Below, piece after piece: positions 7,308-15,058 of a DNA stretch of 64,000 bases; positions within the stretch are counted from its first letter, which is position 1; each line of letters begins with the position of its first letter. A program made the translations under genes and the position numbers. The DNA is taken from assembly GCA_964389685.1 (NCBI GenBank), contig CAYMFM010000010.1:1-64000 (forward strand), read 5' to 3'. Below the pieces are notes generated by a model. That model saw only the letters and a list, made by a program, of their open reading frames with translations. It was not told the origin of the DNA and ran no database searches. This stretch comes from G020353115 sp964389685 (GTDB taxonomy: Bacteria > Bacteroidota > Bacteroidia > Bacteroidales > VadinHA17).

Positions 7308-7898
7308 ATGAAAAATAATACATTACAATATAAATTTACGAGAGAAAGAAACAGAAACGAAACCGGGGGGTTCTGGGTAGGAAACCGAATTCCCTGGCAA
7401 TTTTTTGAAACAAGCGGAACCGGTGAAAGCGACATTACTATTCACGCCGGATCGTATCATCTGGCATTACGAAATGCCAATATTGAGCGGTATAATATCA
7501 TGACCTATTCCTCCATTTTGCCAGGGATTGCTGAGAAAACGGGATTCCCGGCAGATTTTACCCACGGAGCTGTGATGGAATCGATCATGTCTGTCTATCA
7601 CTCCAACAAGGGAGAAAGGGCCACTGCAGGTATCATTTATGGCTGGCTGTTTGACAGGGGAACTGGTGAAAAGTATGGAGGCCTGGTGTGTGAGCATGCA
7701 GGAAATTATGATCAGCAGGAGTTGAGGTATAGATTGGGTGCAAGCCTGGAGGAGCTGTACATCAACGGTTACTCAGATCAATATGAGATGAAAGATATTG
7801 AAGTGCTGTCAGAGAGTTTTATTCCGAGAAAGAAATTTGGAACTGCCCTGGTTGCGCTCTGTTTTACATCATACTACTACCCGATTATTCATAACTAA
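7308..7898 (+). CDS. Pyruvoyl-dependent arginine decarboxylase
   Basis: A 196-residue proenzyme that should convert arginine to agmatine and CO2. In this family the chain cleaves itself between two serines, and the second becomes the pyruvoyl cofactor. The site is visible as Ser68-Ser69 in YSSILP. The surrounding signature is strong: SGTGESDITIHAGSYHLAL before it, and ATAGIIYGWLFDRGTGEKYG in the beta chain. It is the first gene of an operon; agmatinase starts 7 bases after its stop and should use its product. PLP-dependent enzymes are commoner in Bacteroidota, so the pyruvoyl type is of interest. Confidence 0.9.
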   Translation: MKNNTLQYKFTRERNRNETGGFWVGNRIPWQFFETSGTGESDITIHAGSYHLALRNANIERYNIMTYSSILPGIAEKTGFPADFTHGAVMESIMSVYHSNKGERATAGIIYGWLFDRGTGEKYGGLVCEHAGNYDQQELRYRLGASLEELYINGYSDQYEMKDIEVLSESFIPRKKFGTALVALCFTSYYYPIIHN

Positions 7899-7905
7899 CC
7901 CGGGA

Positions 7906-8751
7906 ATGAATCATTTTGGAGATTTACCGGAGCGGTTTACAAACCGGGATAATGCATCAATTGTTATTCTCCCGGTACCGTATGATGGAACATCAACCTG
8001 GATGAAAGGCGCCATTCAGGGACCAAAGGCATTATTGGAAGCTTCAGCAAACCTTGAGTTATATGATATTGAAACAGGATTTGAAGCCTATAAGAAAGGA
8101 ATTTTTACAGACGATCCGATTGAGGGATGCGAGTTACCGGAAGATATGGTAGAAGCGGTGTTTCAGCGTTCGTTAACATGGGTGAATGGCAACAAATTTT
8201 TGGTTACGGTCGGTGGAGAACATACGGTATGCCTGGGTCCCATTAAAGCTTTCAAGCATAAATTTCCCGGATTGTCCGTGTTGCAAATTGACGCACATGC
8301 TGATCTGAGAAATGTGTATGATGGAACACCTTACAACCATGCGTGTGTCATGGCACGGGTTAGGGAAATATGTCCTTTTGTACAGGTCGGTATACGAAGT
8401 ATGGATATTGAGGAGAAATCAGGAATGGATGAGAAGAGGGTTTTCTGGGCGCATGAAATAGAGGGAGATGAAGCATGGATGGAACGGGTAGCTCATCAAC
8501 TGACTGATCCGGTTTACATTACCATTGACCTCGATGGATTGGATCCATCCATCATGCCATCGACCGGCACACCTGAACCGGGTGGGCTGGGGTGGTATCC
8601 ATTGCTGAAATTAATGAAGCAAGTTATTTCTGCACGAAATGTAGTGGGTTTTGATGTGGTGGAACTTTGTCCCGATGAACGGAATAAAGCCCCGGATTTT
8701 CTTGCCGCTAAACTGATCTATAAAATGTTAAGCTATCAATTTCAACCCTAA
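7906..8751 (+). CDS. speB: Agmatinase
   Basis: A 281-residue ureohydrolase that splits agmatine into putrescine and urea using two Mn ions. All metal ligands of the family are present: His106 in GGEHTV, Asp129/His131/Asp133 in DAHADL, and Asp208/Asp210 in TIDLDGLDP. The segment MPSTGTPEPGG is typical of agmatinases. The ATG at 7906 is chosen because the frame extends 36 codons further upstream into the decarboxylase gene, which is not credible. Seven bases separate it from the decarboxylase and 6 from the next gene, so putrescine production is coupled to the third enzyme. Confidence 0.93.
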   Translation: MNHFGDLPERFTNRDNASIVILPVPYDGTSTWMKGAIQGPKALLEASANLELYDIETGFEAYKKGIFTDDPIEGCELPEDMVEAVFQRSLTWVNGNKFLVTVGGEHTVCLGPIKAFKHKFPGLSVLQIDAHADLRNVYDGTPYNHACVMARVREICPFVQVGIRSMDIEEKSGMDEKRVFWAHEIEGDEAWMERVAHQLTDPVYITIDLDGLDPSIMPSTGTPEPGGLGWYPLLKLMKQVISARNVVGFDVVELCPDERNKAPDFLAAKLIYKMLSYQFQP

Positions 8752-8757
8752 GAAACC

Positions 8758-9771
8758 ATGAAGAAAAGAGATTACCTGAACCAGCCCATACAACATATTG
8801 ACATCAAATCGTTTGATGCCAGTCCCATCATCCATTCCATGAGGGAAATGTCTTTTTCTTCCAGGGAAACAGCCATTGCAGCCGATCTGTATAACCGGAT
8901 GATCAGGGAGAAAGATGTTACCATTATATTAACCCTTTCCGGCAGCACCAGCGCAGGAGGTTGTATGCAGATCTACATTGATCTGGTTGAAAACAACATG
9001 GTCGATGTGATCGTTGCAACCGGAGCATCCATTATCGATATGGACTTCTTTGAAGCCCTGGGATTCAAGCATTACAAAGCGAAAAACGGGATAAAGGACA
9101 AGGAGCTGAGACACCATTACATTAATCGGATATATGATACCTATATTGATGAAGATGAGTTGCAGGTCTGTGATTCAACCATTAAGGACATTGCTGATTC
9201 CATTAAACCAGGAGTTTACTCATCCCGTGCATTCATCATCGAAATGGGAAAATACCTGGAAAAAAATTCGGTAAAAAAAGAATCGCTGATTGAAACAGCA
9301 TACAGAAAAGGCATTCCTATTTTTTGTCCGGCCTTCAGCGACAGCAGTGCCGGTTTTGGACTGGTGGTCCATCAGTGGAAAAACCCCAGAAAACATGTAT
9401 CCATTGATTCTGTAAAGGATTTACGGGAATTGACCCGGATTAAACTGGCTTCTGAAAACACCGGATTGTTTATGATTGGAGGAGGTGTACCGAAGAATTT
9501 TGCTCAGGATATCGTCATCTGTGCTGAATTGCTTGGAGAATTCTCACCCATGCACAAATATGCCGTACAAATAACGGTCGCAGATCAACGGGATGGCGGA
9601 TGTTCTGGTTCTACACTCCAGGAAGCATACTCCTGGGGGAAAGTGGATAATCAGTTTGAGCAGATGGTTTTTGCTGAGGCTACTACGGTGGTCCCATTAA
9701 TTGCCAGCTATGTTTACCACCAGGGTGATTGGAAGAAACGGAATGAAAAGAGATGGAATTCTATTTTTTGA
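8758..9771 (+). CDS. Deoxyhypusine synthase-like protein (possible homospermidine synthase)
   Basis: A 337-residue protein of the deoxyhypusine synthase family. The NAD-binding core shows LTLSGSTSAGG and ATGASIIDMDF; a later glycine-rich stretch is MIGGGVPKNF. The catalytic lysine is kept as Lys295 in EAYSWGKVDNQ. In eukaryotes and archaea this enzyme moves an aminobutyl group from spermidine to the eIF5A/aIF5A lysine. Bacteria lack that substrate, and plant homospermidine synthase is known to have evolved from this family. Its place directly after arginine decarboxylase and agmatinase suggests that it uses putrescine to build a longer polyamine. The exact product is inferred, not shown. Confidence 0.85.
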   Translation: MKKRDYLNQPIQHIDIKSFDASPIIHSMREMSFSSRETAIAADLYNRMIREKDVTIILTLSGSTSAGGCMQIYIDLVENNMVDVIVATGASIIDMDFFEALGFKHYKAKNGIKDKELRHHYINRIYDTYIDEDELQVCDSTIKDIADSIKPGVYSSRAFIIEMGKYLEKNSVKKESLIETAYRKGIPIFCPAFSDSSAGFGLVVHQWKNPRKHVSIDSVKDLRELTRIKLASENTGLFMIGGGVPKNFAQDIVICAELLGEFSPMHKYAVQITVADQRDGGCSGSTLQEAYSWGKVDNQFEQMVFAEATTVVPLIASYVYHQGDWKKRNEKRWNSIF

Positions 9772-9795
9772 TAATCATTGAAACTTTTATTATTC

Positions 9796-9990
9796 ATGAA
9801 AAACAAACGATCTTTCAGAAAATCGAAAAGAAGAGATAGAAACGATGAGTTCCGGGAGAAAAAAATAAAGGATCCCAGGAAAGATAAATCGAACAGGGAT
9901 TACTCTATCTATGAAGAACTGGAGGAGTTCGATCCAAACGAATTACTTGATGATCTTAATGAAACAGATGAAGAGGAGGATGACCTGTAA
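9796..9990 (+). CDS. Small bipartite basic/acidic protein
   Basis: A 64-residue protein with no recognised domain. The first 35 residues are very rich in Lys and Arg (KNKRSFRKSKRRDRND); the last 25 are very acidic and end ETDEEEDDL. Such a charge split suggests a disordered protein that could bind nucleic acid or ribosomes, or fold on itself. The ATG at 9796 is preferred to a TTG at 9778. It starts 24 bases after the deoxyhypusine-synthase-like gene and may be co-transcribed with it. Whether it belongs to polyamine metabolism is unknown. Confidence 0.5.
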   Translation: MKNKRSFRKSKRRDRNDEFREKKIKDPRKDKSNRDYSIYEELEEFDPNELLDDLNETDEEEDDL

Positions 9991-10036
9991 TATACCGGGA
10001 GGTTTTATACATTTCGCTTAAAAACCCTCACTAACA

Positions 10037-10068
10037 TTGGGACAATAATTCATGAAATTGTAGATTCG
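10037..10068 (+). promoter_or_regulatory. Probable promoter of the Gfo/Idh/MocA gene
   Basis: TTG (10037-10039), 21 bases, then TAGATTCG (10061-10068), one mismatch from TAnnTTTG. A Shine-Dalgarno sequence AAAGGA precedes the ATG at 10106. Confidence 0.45.
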
Positions 10069-10105
10069 TGATTCATTCCTAAAATCAAAAAGAAAGGATC
10101 CCACT

Positions 10106-11380
10106 ATGAACCGAAGGAATTTTGTCAAAAAAACCGCTGCAACTGCAGCAGCAGTGACCGTGATCCCGCGTCATGTTATGAGCGGGAAGGGATTTATCGC
10201 TCCCAATGACCGCATCAATCTGGGTTATATCGGTACCGGAAAACAGAGCTATTCATTGCTTGAATCAATTGGTCAATGCAAAGAGACCATTGTCCTTGCG
10301 GCAAGTGATGTGTATGGGCTGAAACTGGAACGATTTATCGAAGAAGCTGAAAAGAATAACTCAAAAAAGTTACAGGCTAACGTTGATGGATATAAATATT
10401 ACCGTGAGTTGCTGAAGCGGAAAGATATTGATGCTGTAGTCATTGCCTCACCGGATCACTGGCATGCCCAGATGGTGGTCGATGCTGCAAAAGCCGGGAA
10501 AGACATCTACTGTGAAAAACCACTGGCATTAACCATTGCCGAAGGACGCGCAATGGTGAATGCAGTGCGGAAGTATGAACGGGTGTTGCAAACCGGCAAT
10601 ATGCAGCGGTCCTGGAGGGATTTTCGTCACGCCTGTGAACTGGTTTTTAATGGATATATAGGCGAAATAAAAGAGATCAATGTTAGTGTTGATGAACCCG
10701 TGAAGCAGTGTGATCTGCCAACCGAAGAGGTGCCTGAAACACTGGAGTGGAACGAATGGGTCGGACCTTCGCTGTACAGGGGGTATCATCACATTCTGGC
10801 ACCATTACCCGATGATGACCGGTGGGCCTGGTGGCGTGGTTACCGGGATTTTGGAGGTGGTTATATTACCGATTGGGGAGCTCATATGTTTGATATCGCT
10901 CAATGGGCTCTCGGTATGGATGAATCGGGTCCCGTTGAATTCAATCCACCGAATGTTCCGGCAGATACCGGATTGTCGATGAAATATAAAAATGGCGCTG
11001 TAGTCAACCATAAACAGTGGGGAAAACCCAATGCGGTTCAGTTTATCGGGTCAGATGGGATCATTGAGGTAAGCAGGAGTTTCTTAAAGACCACACCCAA
11101 ACATCTGGCTAAAATGGAACTTACGGATAAAGACAAGCGGTTATACTTTAGTGATAATCATTACCAGAACTGGATCAATGCCATAAAGAATCGGACAAAA
11201 CCCGTTTCTGATGTGGAGACCGGACACCGGACTGCCTCCGTCTGCAATGCCATTAACATTGCGTATGAATTACAGCGTTCGTTGAAATGGGATCCCGTAA
11301 GCGAAAGATTTGATGATGATTATGCCAACATGATGGCCTCAAGACCCTATCGCGGTAAATGGGATTTTACGGATTTCTGA
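10106..11380 (+). CDS. Gfo/Idh/MocA family oxidoreductase with Tat-type signal
   Basis: A 424-residue protein. The N-terminus, MNRRNFVKKTAATAAAVTVI, is a twin-arginine-like export signal, so the enzyme probably acts in the periplasm. The Rossmann domain begins at LGYIGTGKQ (about 39-46) and carries the family signature EKPLAL at 137-142. A C-terminal alpha/beta domain, rich in Trp (DDRWAWWRGYRDFGGGY), completes the fold. The family uses NAD(P) bound tightly to oxidise, reduce or hydrolyse sugars by redox steps, but the substrate cannot be read from sequence. The next gene, on the opposite strand, is another Tat-type oxidoreductase. Confidence 0.9.
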   Translation: MNRRNFVKKTAATAAAVTVIPRHVMSGKGFIAPNDRINLGYIGTGKQSYSLLESIGQCKETIVLAASDVYGLKLERFIEEAEKNNSKKLQANVDGYKYYRELLKRKDIDAVVIASPDHWHAQMVVDAAKAGKDIYCEKPLALTIAEGRAMVNAVRKYERVLQTGNMQRSWRDFRHACELVFNGYIGEIKEINVSVDEPVKQCDLPTEEVPETLEWNEWVGPSLYRGYHHILAPLPDDDRWAWWRGYRDFGGGYITDWGAHMFDIAQWALGMDESGPVEFNPPNVPADTGLSMKYKNGAVVNHKQWGKPNAVQFIGSDGIIEVSRSFLKTTPKHLAKMELTDKDKRLYFSDNHYQNWINAIKNRTKPVSDVETGHRTASVCNAINIAYELQRSLKWDPVSERFDDDYANMMASRPYRGKWDFTDF

Positions 11381-11445
11381 TGAGGGGATTTCAATTAAAT
11401 GAGTCAAGATGCAGGTAGCGACTTGAGTAGTGGTTTCTGCGGCTC

Positions 11446-12369
11446 TTATTCCACAACAGCAGGCAGCGCCTTCAGTGTTTTTTCCACCCGCAGGGCATAG
11501 TCATCGACCTCTTCCGGTTTTTCAAAACCGATGATCATAGTATCCACACTTCCCAGGCTTAAAACATAACGAAGAGACTCATCAATTTTTTCCGGATCAT
11601 TCCTGAAATTGCCATTGCCAATCAGTTTCATCCCTACAATACCCTTTCCCTGAGCGTGAAGCTGTTTCAGGACACCGGCCACAACTTCCGGGTTCCTGTC
11701 ATCCATGGCATCACCATAAGCGTTGATCCGGGTGTGGACAAAATCGACCCAGGGATTATCCAGGCAGGCTTTCAGCGCATTGAGGGAATGAATGGAAACA
11801 CCGTGTGCCCGGATCAGCCCTTTCTTTTTCAGCTTCTCCATTATTTCCATCTGCTTTTCAAATTTCTCAGGCCAGTTTGAATCGGTGAGGCAATGAATCA
11901 GGAGCAGGTCGATATAATCTGTCTTGAGTTCTTTCAGGAAACGGTGGAAAACAACATCAGCATCCGGCCGCTCCTTTTCAGGAATACCACCGGAATGAAA
12001 CCAGATCTTTGAACTCAGGATGTATTTATCCCGGGGTTTCGATTGTAAAACACTGGCAACATAAGGATGGGTTCCATAAGTGTCGGCACAGTCAAAGAAA
12101 CGGATACCCCATTCGAATTCATAGTGTAACAGTGCTTCGAACTTTTCTTTCCCCTGGCGGGTCTGGTTGGATTGCCGGTTTCCTCCACTATACCCTGTTC
12201 CGGAGCTGACCAGGGGAACCGTTATCCCGGTATTCCCCAGTGAAACCAGCTGAAACGGATCCGTCACAGGAGGAGGGATCAGCTTATTTGCCAGCAGGGA
12301 AGGATAAAGCGTTAAACCGGTTACACCGGCAATACCGGTATTGATGAATCTGCGCCGTGTGATTTTCAT
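11446..12369 (-). CDS. Aldo/keto reductase with Tat-type signal
   Basis: A 307-residue TIM-barrel enzyme. The N-terminus MKITRRRFINTGIAGVTGL is a twin-arginine signal, which points to periplasmic action. The catalytic tetrad of the family is present: Asp93 and Tyr98 in FFDCADTYG, Lys121 in SSKIW, and His159 in DLLLIHC. The domain spans about residues 40-300 with NAD(P)H bound at the C-terminal side (MIIGFEKPEEV). It lies 29 bases after the small Cys protein gene, so they are probably one transcript. The substrate is unknown; a sugar or other carbonyl compound would fit the family. Confidence 0.9.
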   Translation of the reverse strand: MKITRRRFINTGIAGVTGLTLYPSLLANKLIPPPVTDPFQLVSLGNTGITVPLVSSGTGYSGGNRQSNQTRQGKEKFEALLHYEFEWGIRFFDCADTYGTHPYVASVLQSKPRDKYILSSKIWFHSGGIPEKERPDADVVFHRFLKELKTDYIDLLLIHCLTDSNWPEKFEKQMEIMEKLKKKGLIRAHGVSIHSLNALKACLDNPWVDFVHTRINAYGDAMDDRNPEVVAGVLKQLHAQGKGIVGMKLIGNGNFRNDPEKIDESLRYVLSLGSVDTMIIGFEKPEEVDDYALRVEKTLKALPAVVE

Positions 12370-12398
12370 GGGTTTGTAAGGTTAGGCTTGATCATGCA

Positions 12399-12680
12399 TT
12401 ATTCAAATTCGATGGTGATCACCCTGGGGTGTTGCCCCTCTTTTCTGAGCTCTTGTCTTACAGCACAATCCCAGGGGGAAAGAACATCGGTGATGTTCCG
12501 GCCGACCGAATCGCTGTGATCGATCAGATGCTCAAGGACGATATTCAGAAATTCACACACGAACAGGTTCCGGTAGGAATAGATCTTGCCTTCCGGACTC
12601 CGCTTGTATTCAGTCAGATAGGGACAGCGACTGTTTCCGGTGGTGGTCCTGCAATCAATATGTGGCATTTTTAACATCAT
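12399..12680 (-). CDS. Small conserved-looking cysteine protein of unknown function
   Basis: A 93-residue protein from the ATG at 12680 (an ATG at 12668 would give 89). It has four Cys: two close together in HIDCRTTTGNSRCPYL, one in LFVCEFLN and one in SPWDCAVR. The composition and the run up to RVITIEFE look like a real folded protein, not a random frame. No signal peptide is seen. I do not recognise the family; metal or cluster binding by the four Cys is possible. It lies upstream of the Tat aldo/keto reductase with 29 bases between, so it may share its transcript. Confidence 0.5.
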   Translation of the reverse strand: MMLKMPHIDCRTTTGNSRCPYLTEYKRSPEGKIYSYRNLFVCEFLNIVLEHLIDHSDSVGRNITDVLSPWDCAVRQELRKEGQHPRVITIEFE

Positions 12681-13035
12681 AACTGCTGATGGAGATATCA
12701 GTCTCCAATGAAACCGATAAGAACAGTCTTCAGTGTGGTTTGAACCATTAAATTTAACAGAAAAAATTTCAAAAACAAGGAAGAAAGTTATCCATTGGAT
12801 AGGGGATGATGGAAAATGGATTTTGTATTTTGTCAACTTGTTACAAATAACCATGAACTTTTACAAGAGCACGGTCGGCGAATCAAGCTTGTCCAAAGTC
12901 GAACCCCGAGTTTACCATGGGTATCGCTTTGCGAGAAATCGGGGTACGACCAATAACTCAATCAAGATGGGAAAATCTGGGCACGAACGGTAGCCCTTCG
13001 TCGCTCGACTACAGTTCGGGCGACGAATCACCATG
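12681..13035. other. Structured intergenic region with two hairpins
   Basis: No gene is supported. Two stems are visible: 12898-12909 with 12939-12950 (11 of 12 pairs, 29-base loop) and TTCGTCGC at 12997-13004 with GCGACGAA at 13020-13027. The stretch from 12870 to 13030 is more G/C-rich than its surroundings. A small RNA, terminator pair or relic of a mobile repeat are all possible; none can be shown. Confidence 0.4.
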
Positions 13036-13528
13036 TTATCTGTCAAGTGCGTGTTTAACTTCCTTTAGCAGTAAGTAGTGGTCATGGTCATACCGGAGCC
13101 TTAAATCCCAGGCTTTGTTAAGGATTTCATAGGCTTCCTGAATCCTGCCCTGTTTATAATATCCTAATCCTTTAACATATAAGAAATTTGCATTATCGGG
13201 TTCAATTTCAAGTGCCTTGTTAATAAGCTCCATCGCTTCACCAATATCCAGTTCCCTGTCAATGAGAATGAATCCCAGCCTCCATTTACTCAAGGGCTCC
13301 CGTGGATTTGCGGCAATCAACTCCCTGAAGATATTCATGGCTTTATCAAACTTTTCAGCATCCAGGTGGATCATTCCAATATCGTAATCGATCCAATAAT
13401 CCTCCAGATCTTCGGCTTTTTTATTGGATCTGTATTTGGTAATTAAATTTTTGTGGAGCTTGAGACCGGGCAATTACTGCAAGCAACAGAAATGCACCTG
13501 CGATCATCACTATTCGTTTTGTTTTCAT
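13036..13528 (-). CDS. Exported TPR protein, reading frame broken once
   Basis: The TPR part (open to 13473) has about three repeats, with IGMIHLDAEKFDKAMNIF, LINKALEIEPDNANFLYVK and GLGYYKQGRIQEAYEIL. It has no proper start of its own, only a TTG. Just upstream, in another frame, ATG 13526-13528 begins a clear signal peptide, MKTKRIVMIAGAFLLLAVIA, followed by RSQAPQ and then a stop. Removing one base from the five-T run at 13448-13452 joins them as SQAPQNLITKYRSNKKAED and gives a 163-residue exported TPR protein. A homopolymer sequencing error or a real recent frameshift would both explain this. TPR proteins mediate protein contacts; the partner is unknown. Confidence 0.7.
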
Positions 13529-13815
13529 GGGGATGATTTTGGATTAACAAATGATTTTCATAATCCATACAAGTTACAGTAAAACAAGTAAAAAGTAAAA
13601 AGTTGAAAGGAAAAAGGAAGGGAGAATGAGAATTTGATCAATAGGACGGATGTCTTTGTCGGCAGAGAAGCTCAGGGTCTAAAAGACAAATGACTTAAAA
13701 CGCTGTTAGTAGGTTAAAAGGTAATTAAGTTATTGAGTACATTGGTGTAAAGCAACAGTTTTTCCATTACCCTTAAATACAACAATAGTAAGGCATCTCA
13801 TTTAGCTGGCAATAC

Positions 13816-14433
13816 TCATCTGGATTCTTTTAGCCGCTTGATCTCATTGAAGTGACTGACAACCAGTTTTTCGTATCGTTCACGGGATGACGTTCGGTAT
13901 TCATCAAACTCTTCCCTGACTTCATTCAGGTCCTTCCGAATTTGAATGGTGATAGTACGGTTCCTGGTAAAGGTCAGGAACAACAGGACCAAAATAACAA
14001 TTAGGGCAATGATCACCGACCACATGATGGTATTGTAATAGGTTTTGCTCATTGTGTTACCAAGGAAAGACATCGAGTTTTTATTTTTAATGGCAAGAGC
14101 AAGGTCCTCTTTTGTTGTTTGAAGATCCCGGTTGAGGGAATCAATTTCGGCGCTACGTTCAGAGAGCAGAAGATCTAAATTATTGACATTGACCTTTGCA
14201 TCTGACAGGGAATCCATGGTATTCCTTCTCATCTTTTGGAATATATCCTCTCGGATGGCCCTGTAATTCTCATAAATCCTGGTTCGTTCGTGAATGTAAT
14301 TTAACTGATCCCCCAGTGTCCCGGTATCCATCACTTCAGGCATGGTTGTCTGACCGGTAACAACAGATATTCCCGAAAAAGCAGAACATATAAAGATGGC
14401 CAGGGTTACTTTTATAAGTTGAATCTTATTCAT
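13816..14433 (-). CDS. Exported coiled-coil protein with one membrane helix
   Basis: A 205-residue protein. Residues 1-27 form a signal peptide (ending VVTGQ). Residues 40-125 are a charged helical region, probably a coiled coil (LLLSERSAEIDSLNRDL). A membrane helix lies at about 137-156 (MWSVIIALIVILVLLFLTF), and the last 45 residues are a second charged helix on the cytoplasmic side. Similar proteins are widespread in Bacteroidota and, as I recall, are often misnamed tRNA methyltransferases; there is no methyltransferase motif here. A structural or envelope-spanning role is possible. Promoter TATATTTG at 14490-14497. Confidence 0.7.
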   Translation of the reverse strand: MNKIQLIKVTLAIFICSAFSGISVVTGQTTMPEVMDTGTLGDQLNYIHERTRIYENYRAIREDIFQKMRRNTMDSLSDAKVNVNNLDLLLSERSAEIDSLNRDLQTTKEDLALAIKNKNSMSFLGNTMSKTYYNTIMWSVIIALIVILVLLFLTFTRNRTITIQIRKDLNEVREEFDEYRTSSRERYEKLVVSHFNEIKRLKESR

Positions 14434-14489
14434 TGATCTGATTATTTATAAACACTCTTTCACCAAGTTATTATTTGAACGGAATAACG

Positions 14490-14497
14490 CAAATATA
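14490..14497 (-). promoter_or_regulatory. Promoter -7 box of the coiled-coil gene
   Basis: TATATTTG on the reverse strand matches TAnnTTTG exactly, about 57 bases before the ATG at 14433. The -33 element is not clear. Confidence 0.5.
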
Positions 14498-14747
14498 ATT
14501 ATTTGAAGATGATAATATATTCACTAAACGACCTGTGTGGTTCTTTGAGGGGAACCCCTGGCCGGCTGCGCCCAGTCTTACCCGGTGAACGTACAGAAAT
14601 AACCTTGGGATAAACTTCCTGTCCAGCTTTTAGCTAGAATTTCCTCCCCCTTCCTGATATCTGCCGACTGGCGGATCGTCAGGATTTCCCCCTCCCAAGG
14701 GGGACATTTACCTATACCTATTAACTTATCAACAATTAACTTATAAC

Positions 14748-14777
14748 AAAGAAAGCCGGCAACTGCCGGCTTTCTTT
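14748..14777 (-). terminator. Terminator hairpin after tRNA-Asn
   Basis: A perfect 13-bp stem (AAAGAAAGCCGGC / GCCGGCTTTCTTT) with an AACT loop begins directly after the tRNA discriminator base. Its inner 11 bp equal the stem that follows tRNA-Gln at 962-989. Confidence 0.75.
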
Positions 14778-14778
14778 G

Positions 14779-14852
14779 CTCCCCAGGTTGGACTCGAACC
14801 AACGACCCTCTGATTAACAGTCAGATGCTCTAACCAACTGAGCTACTGAGGA
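14779..14852 (-). tRNA. tRNA-Asn (anticodon GTT)
   Basis: The reverse strand forms a 74-base cloverleaf. The acceptor TCCTCAG (14846-14852) pairs with CTGGGGA (14780-14786), including one G-U pair, and the discriminator is G, as expected for Asn. The anticodon loop CTGTTAA gives GTT. The T arm is CGTTGG-TTCGAGT-CCAACC-like. CCA is not encoded. A promoter lies upstream (14947-14977) and a terminator directly downstream. Confidence 0.96.
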
Positions 14853-14881
14853 ATATTTGTACATTTTTAAAGAACGCTAAG

Positions 14882-14897
14882 CAGTCAGATGCTCTAA
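14882..14897 (-). repeat. Fragment copy of tRNA-Asn
   Basis: Sixteen bases, CAGTCAGATGCTCTAA, are identical to 14818-14833 inside the tRNA-Asn gene (D-arm/anticodon-arm part). The fragment lies in the same orientation, 64 bases upstream, inside the leader of the tRNA transcript. It looks like a tRNA relic, for example from a past duplication or integration event. Confidence 0.5.
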
Positions 14898-14946
14898 TCC
14901 CGAAACAGCCGAAATTTTCAATTTCGTATCTGTTTTCAGAGCGTCG

Positions 14947-14977
14947 CAAAAATAACGGGTTTTCATCAATTAAACAA
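14947..14977 (-). promoter_or_regulatory. Promoter of tRNA-Asn
   Basis: On the reverse strand, TTG (14975-14977) is followed after 20 bases by TATTTTTG (14947-14954). This is a full Bacteroidota promoter match. It implies a leader of about 90 bases, which contains the tRNA fragment copy. Confidence 0.65.
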
Positions 14978-15058
14978 TATATTTGTAATAATTTTTGGGG
15001 TGCGCTGCTGGAGGTGAAACCCTTGAATTGGCTTGTATCAGGCGATATAAACAATTTG

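Larger units (their letters stand above)
14434..14778. other. Intergenic region between tRNA-Asn and the coiled-coil gene
   Basis: No gene is supported. It contains the promoter of the coiled-coil gene (TATATTTG, 14490-14497, reverse strand), a G/C-rich hairpin CCCCCT/AGGGGG at 14688-14703 and the tRNA terminator at 14748-14777. The open frame on the reverse strand here overlaps the terminator and has no homology I recognise. Confidence 0.5.

Noticed and set aside
7798..7905. Longer start for agmatinase
   Set aside because: It would overlap the decarboxylase by 100 bases in another frame, and the added residues are unlike any agmatinase.
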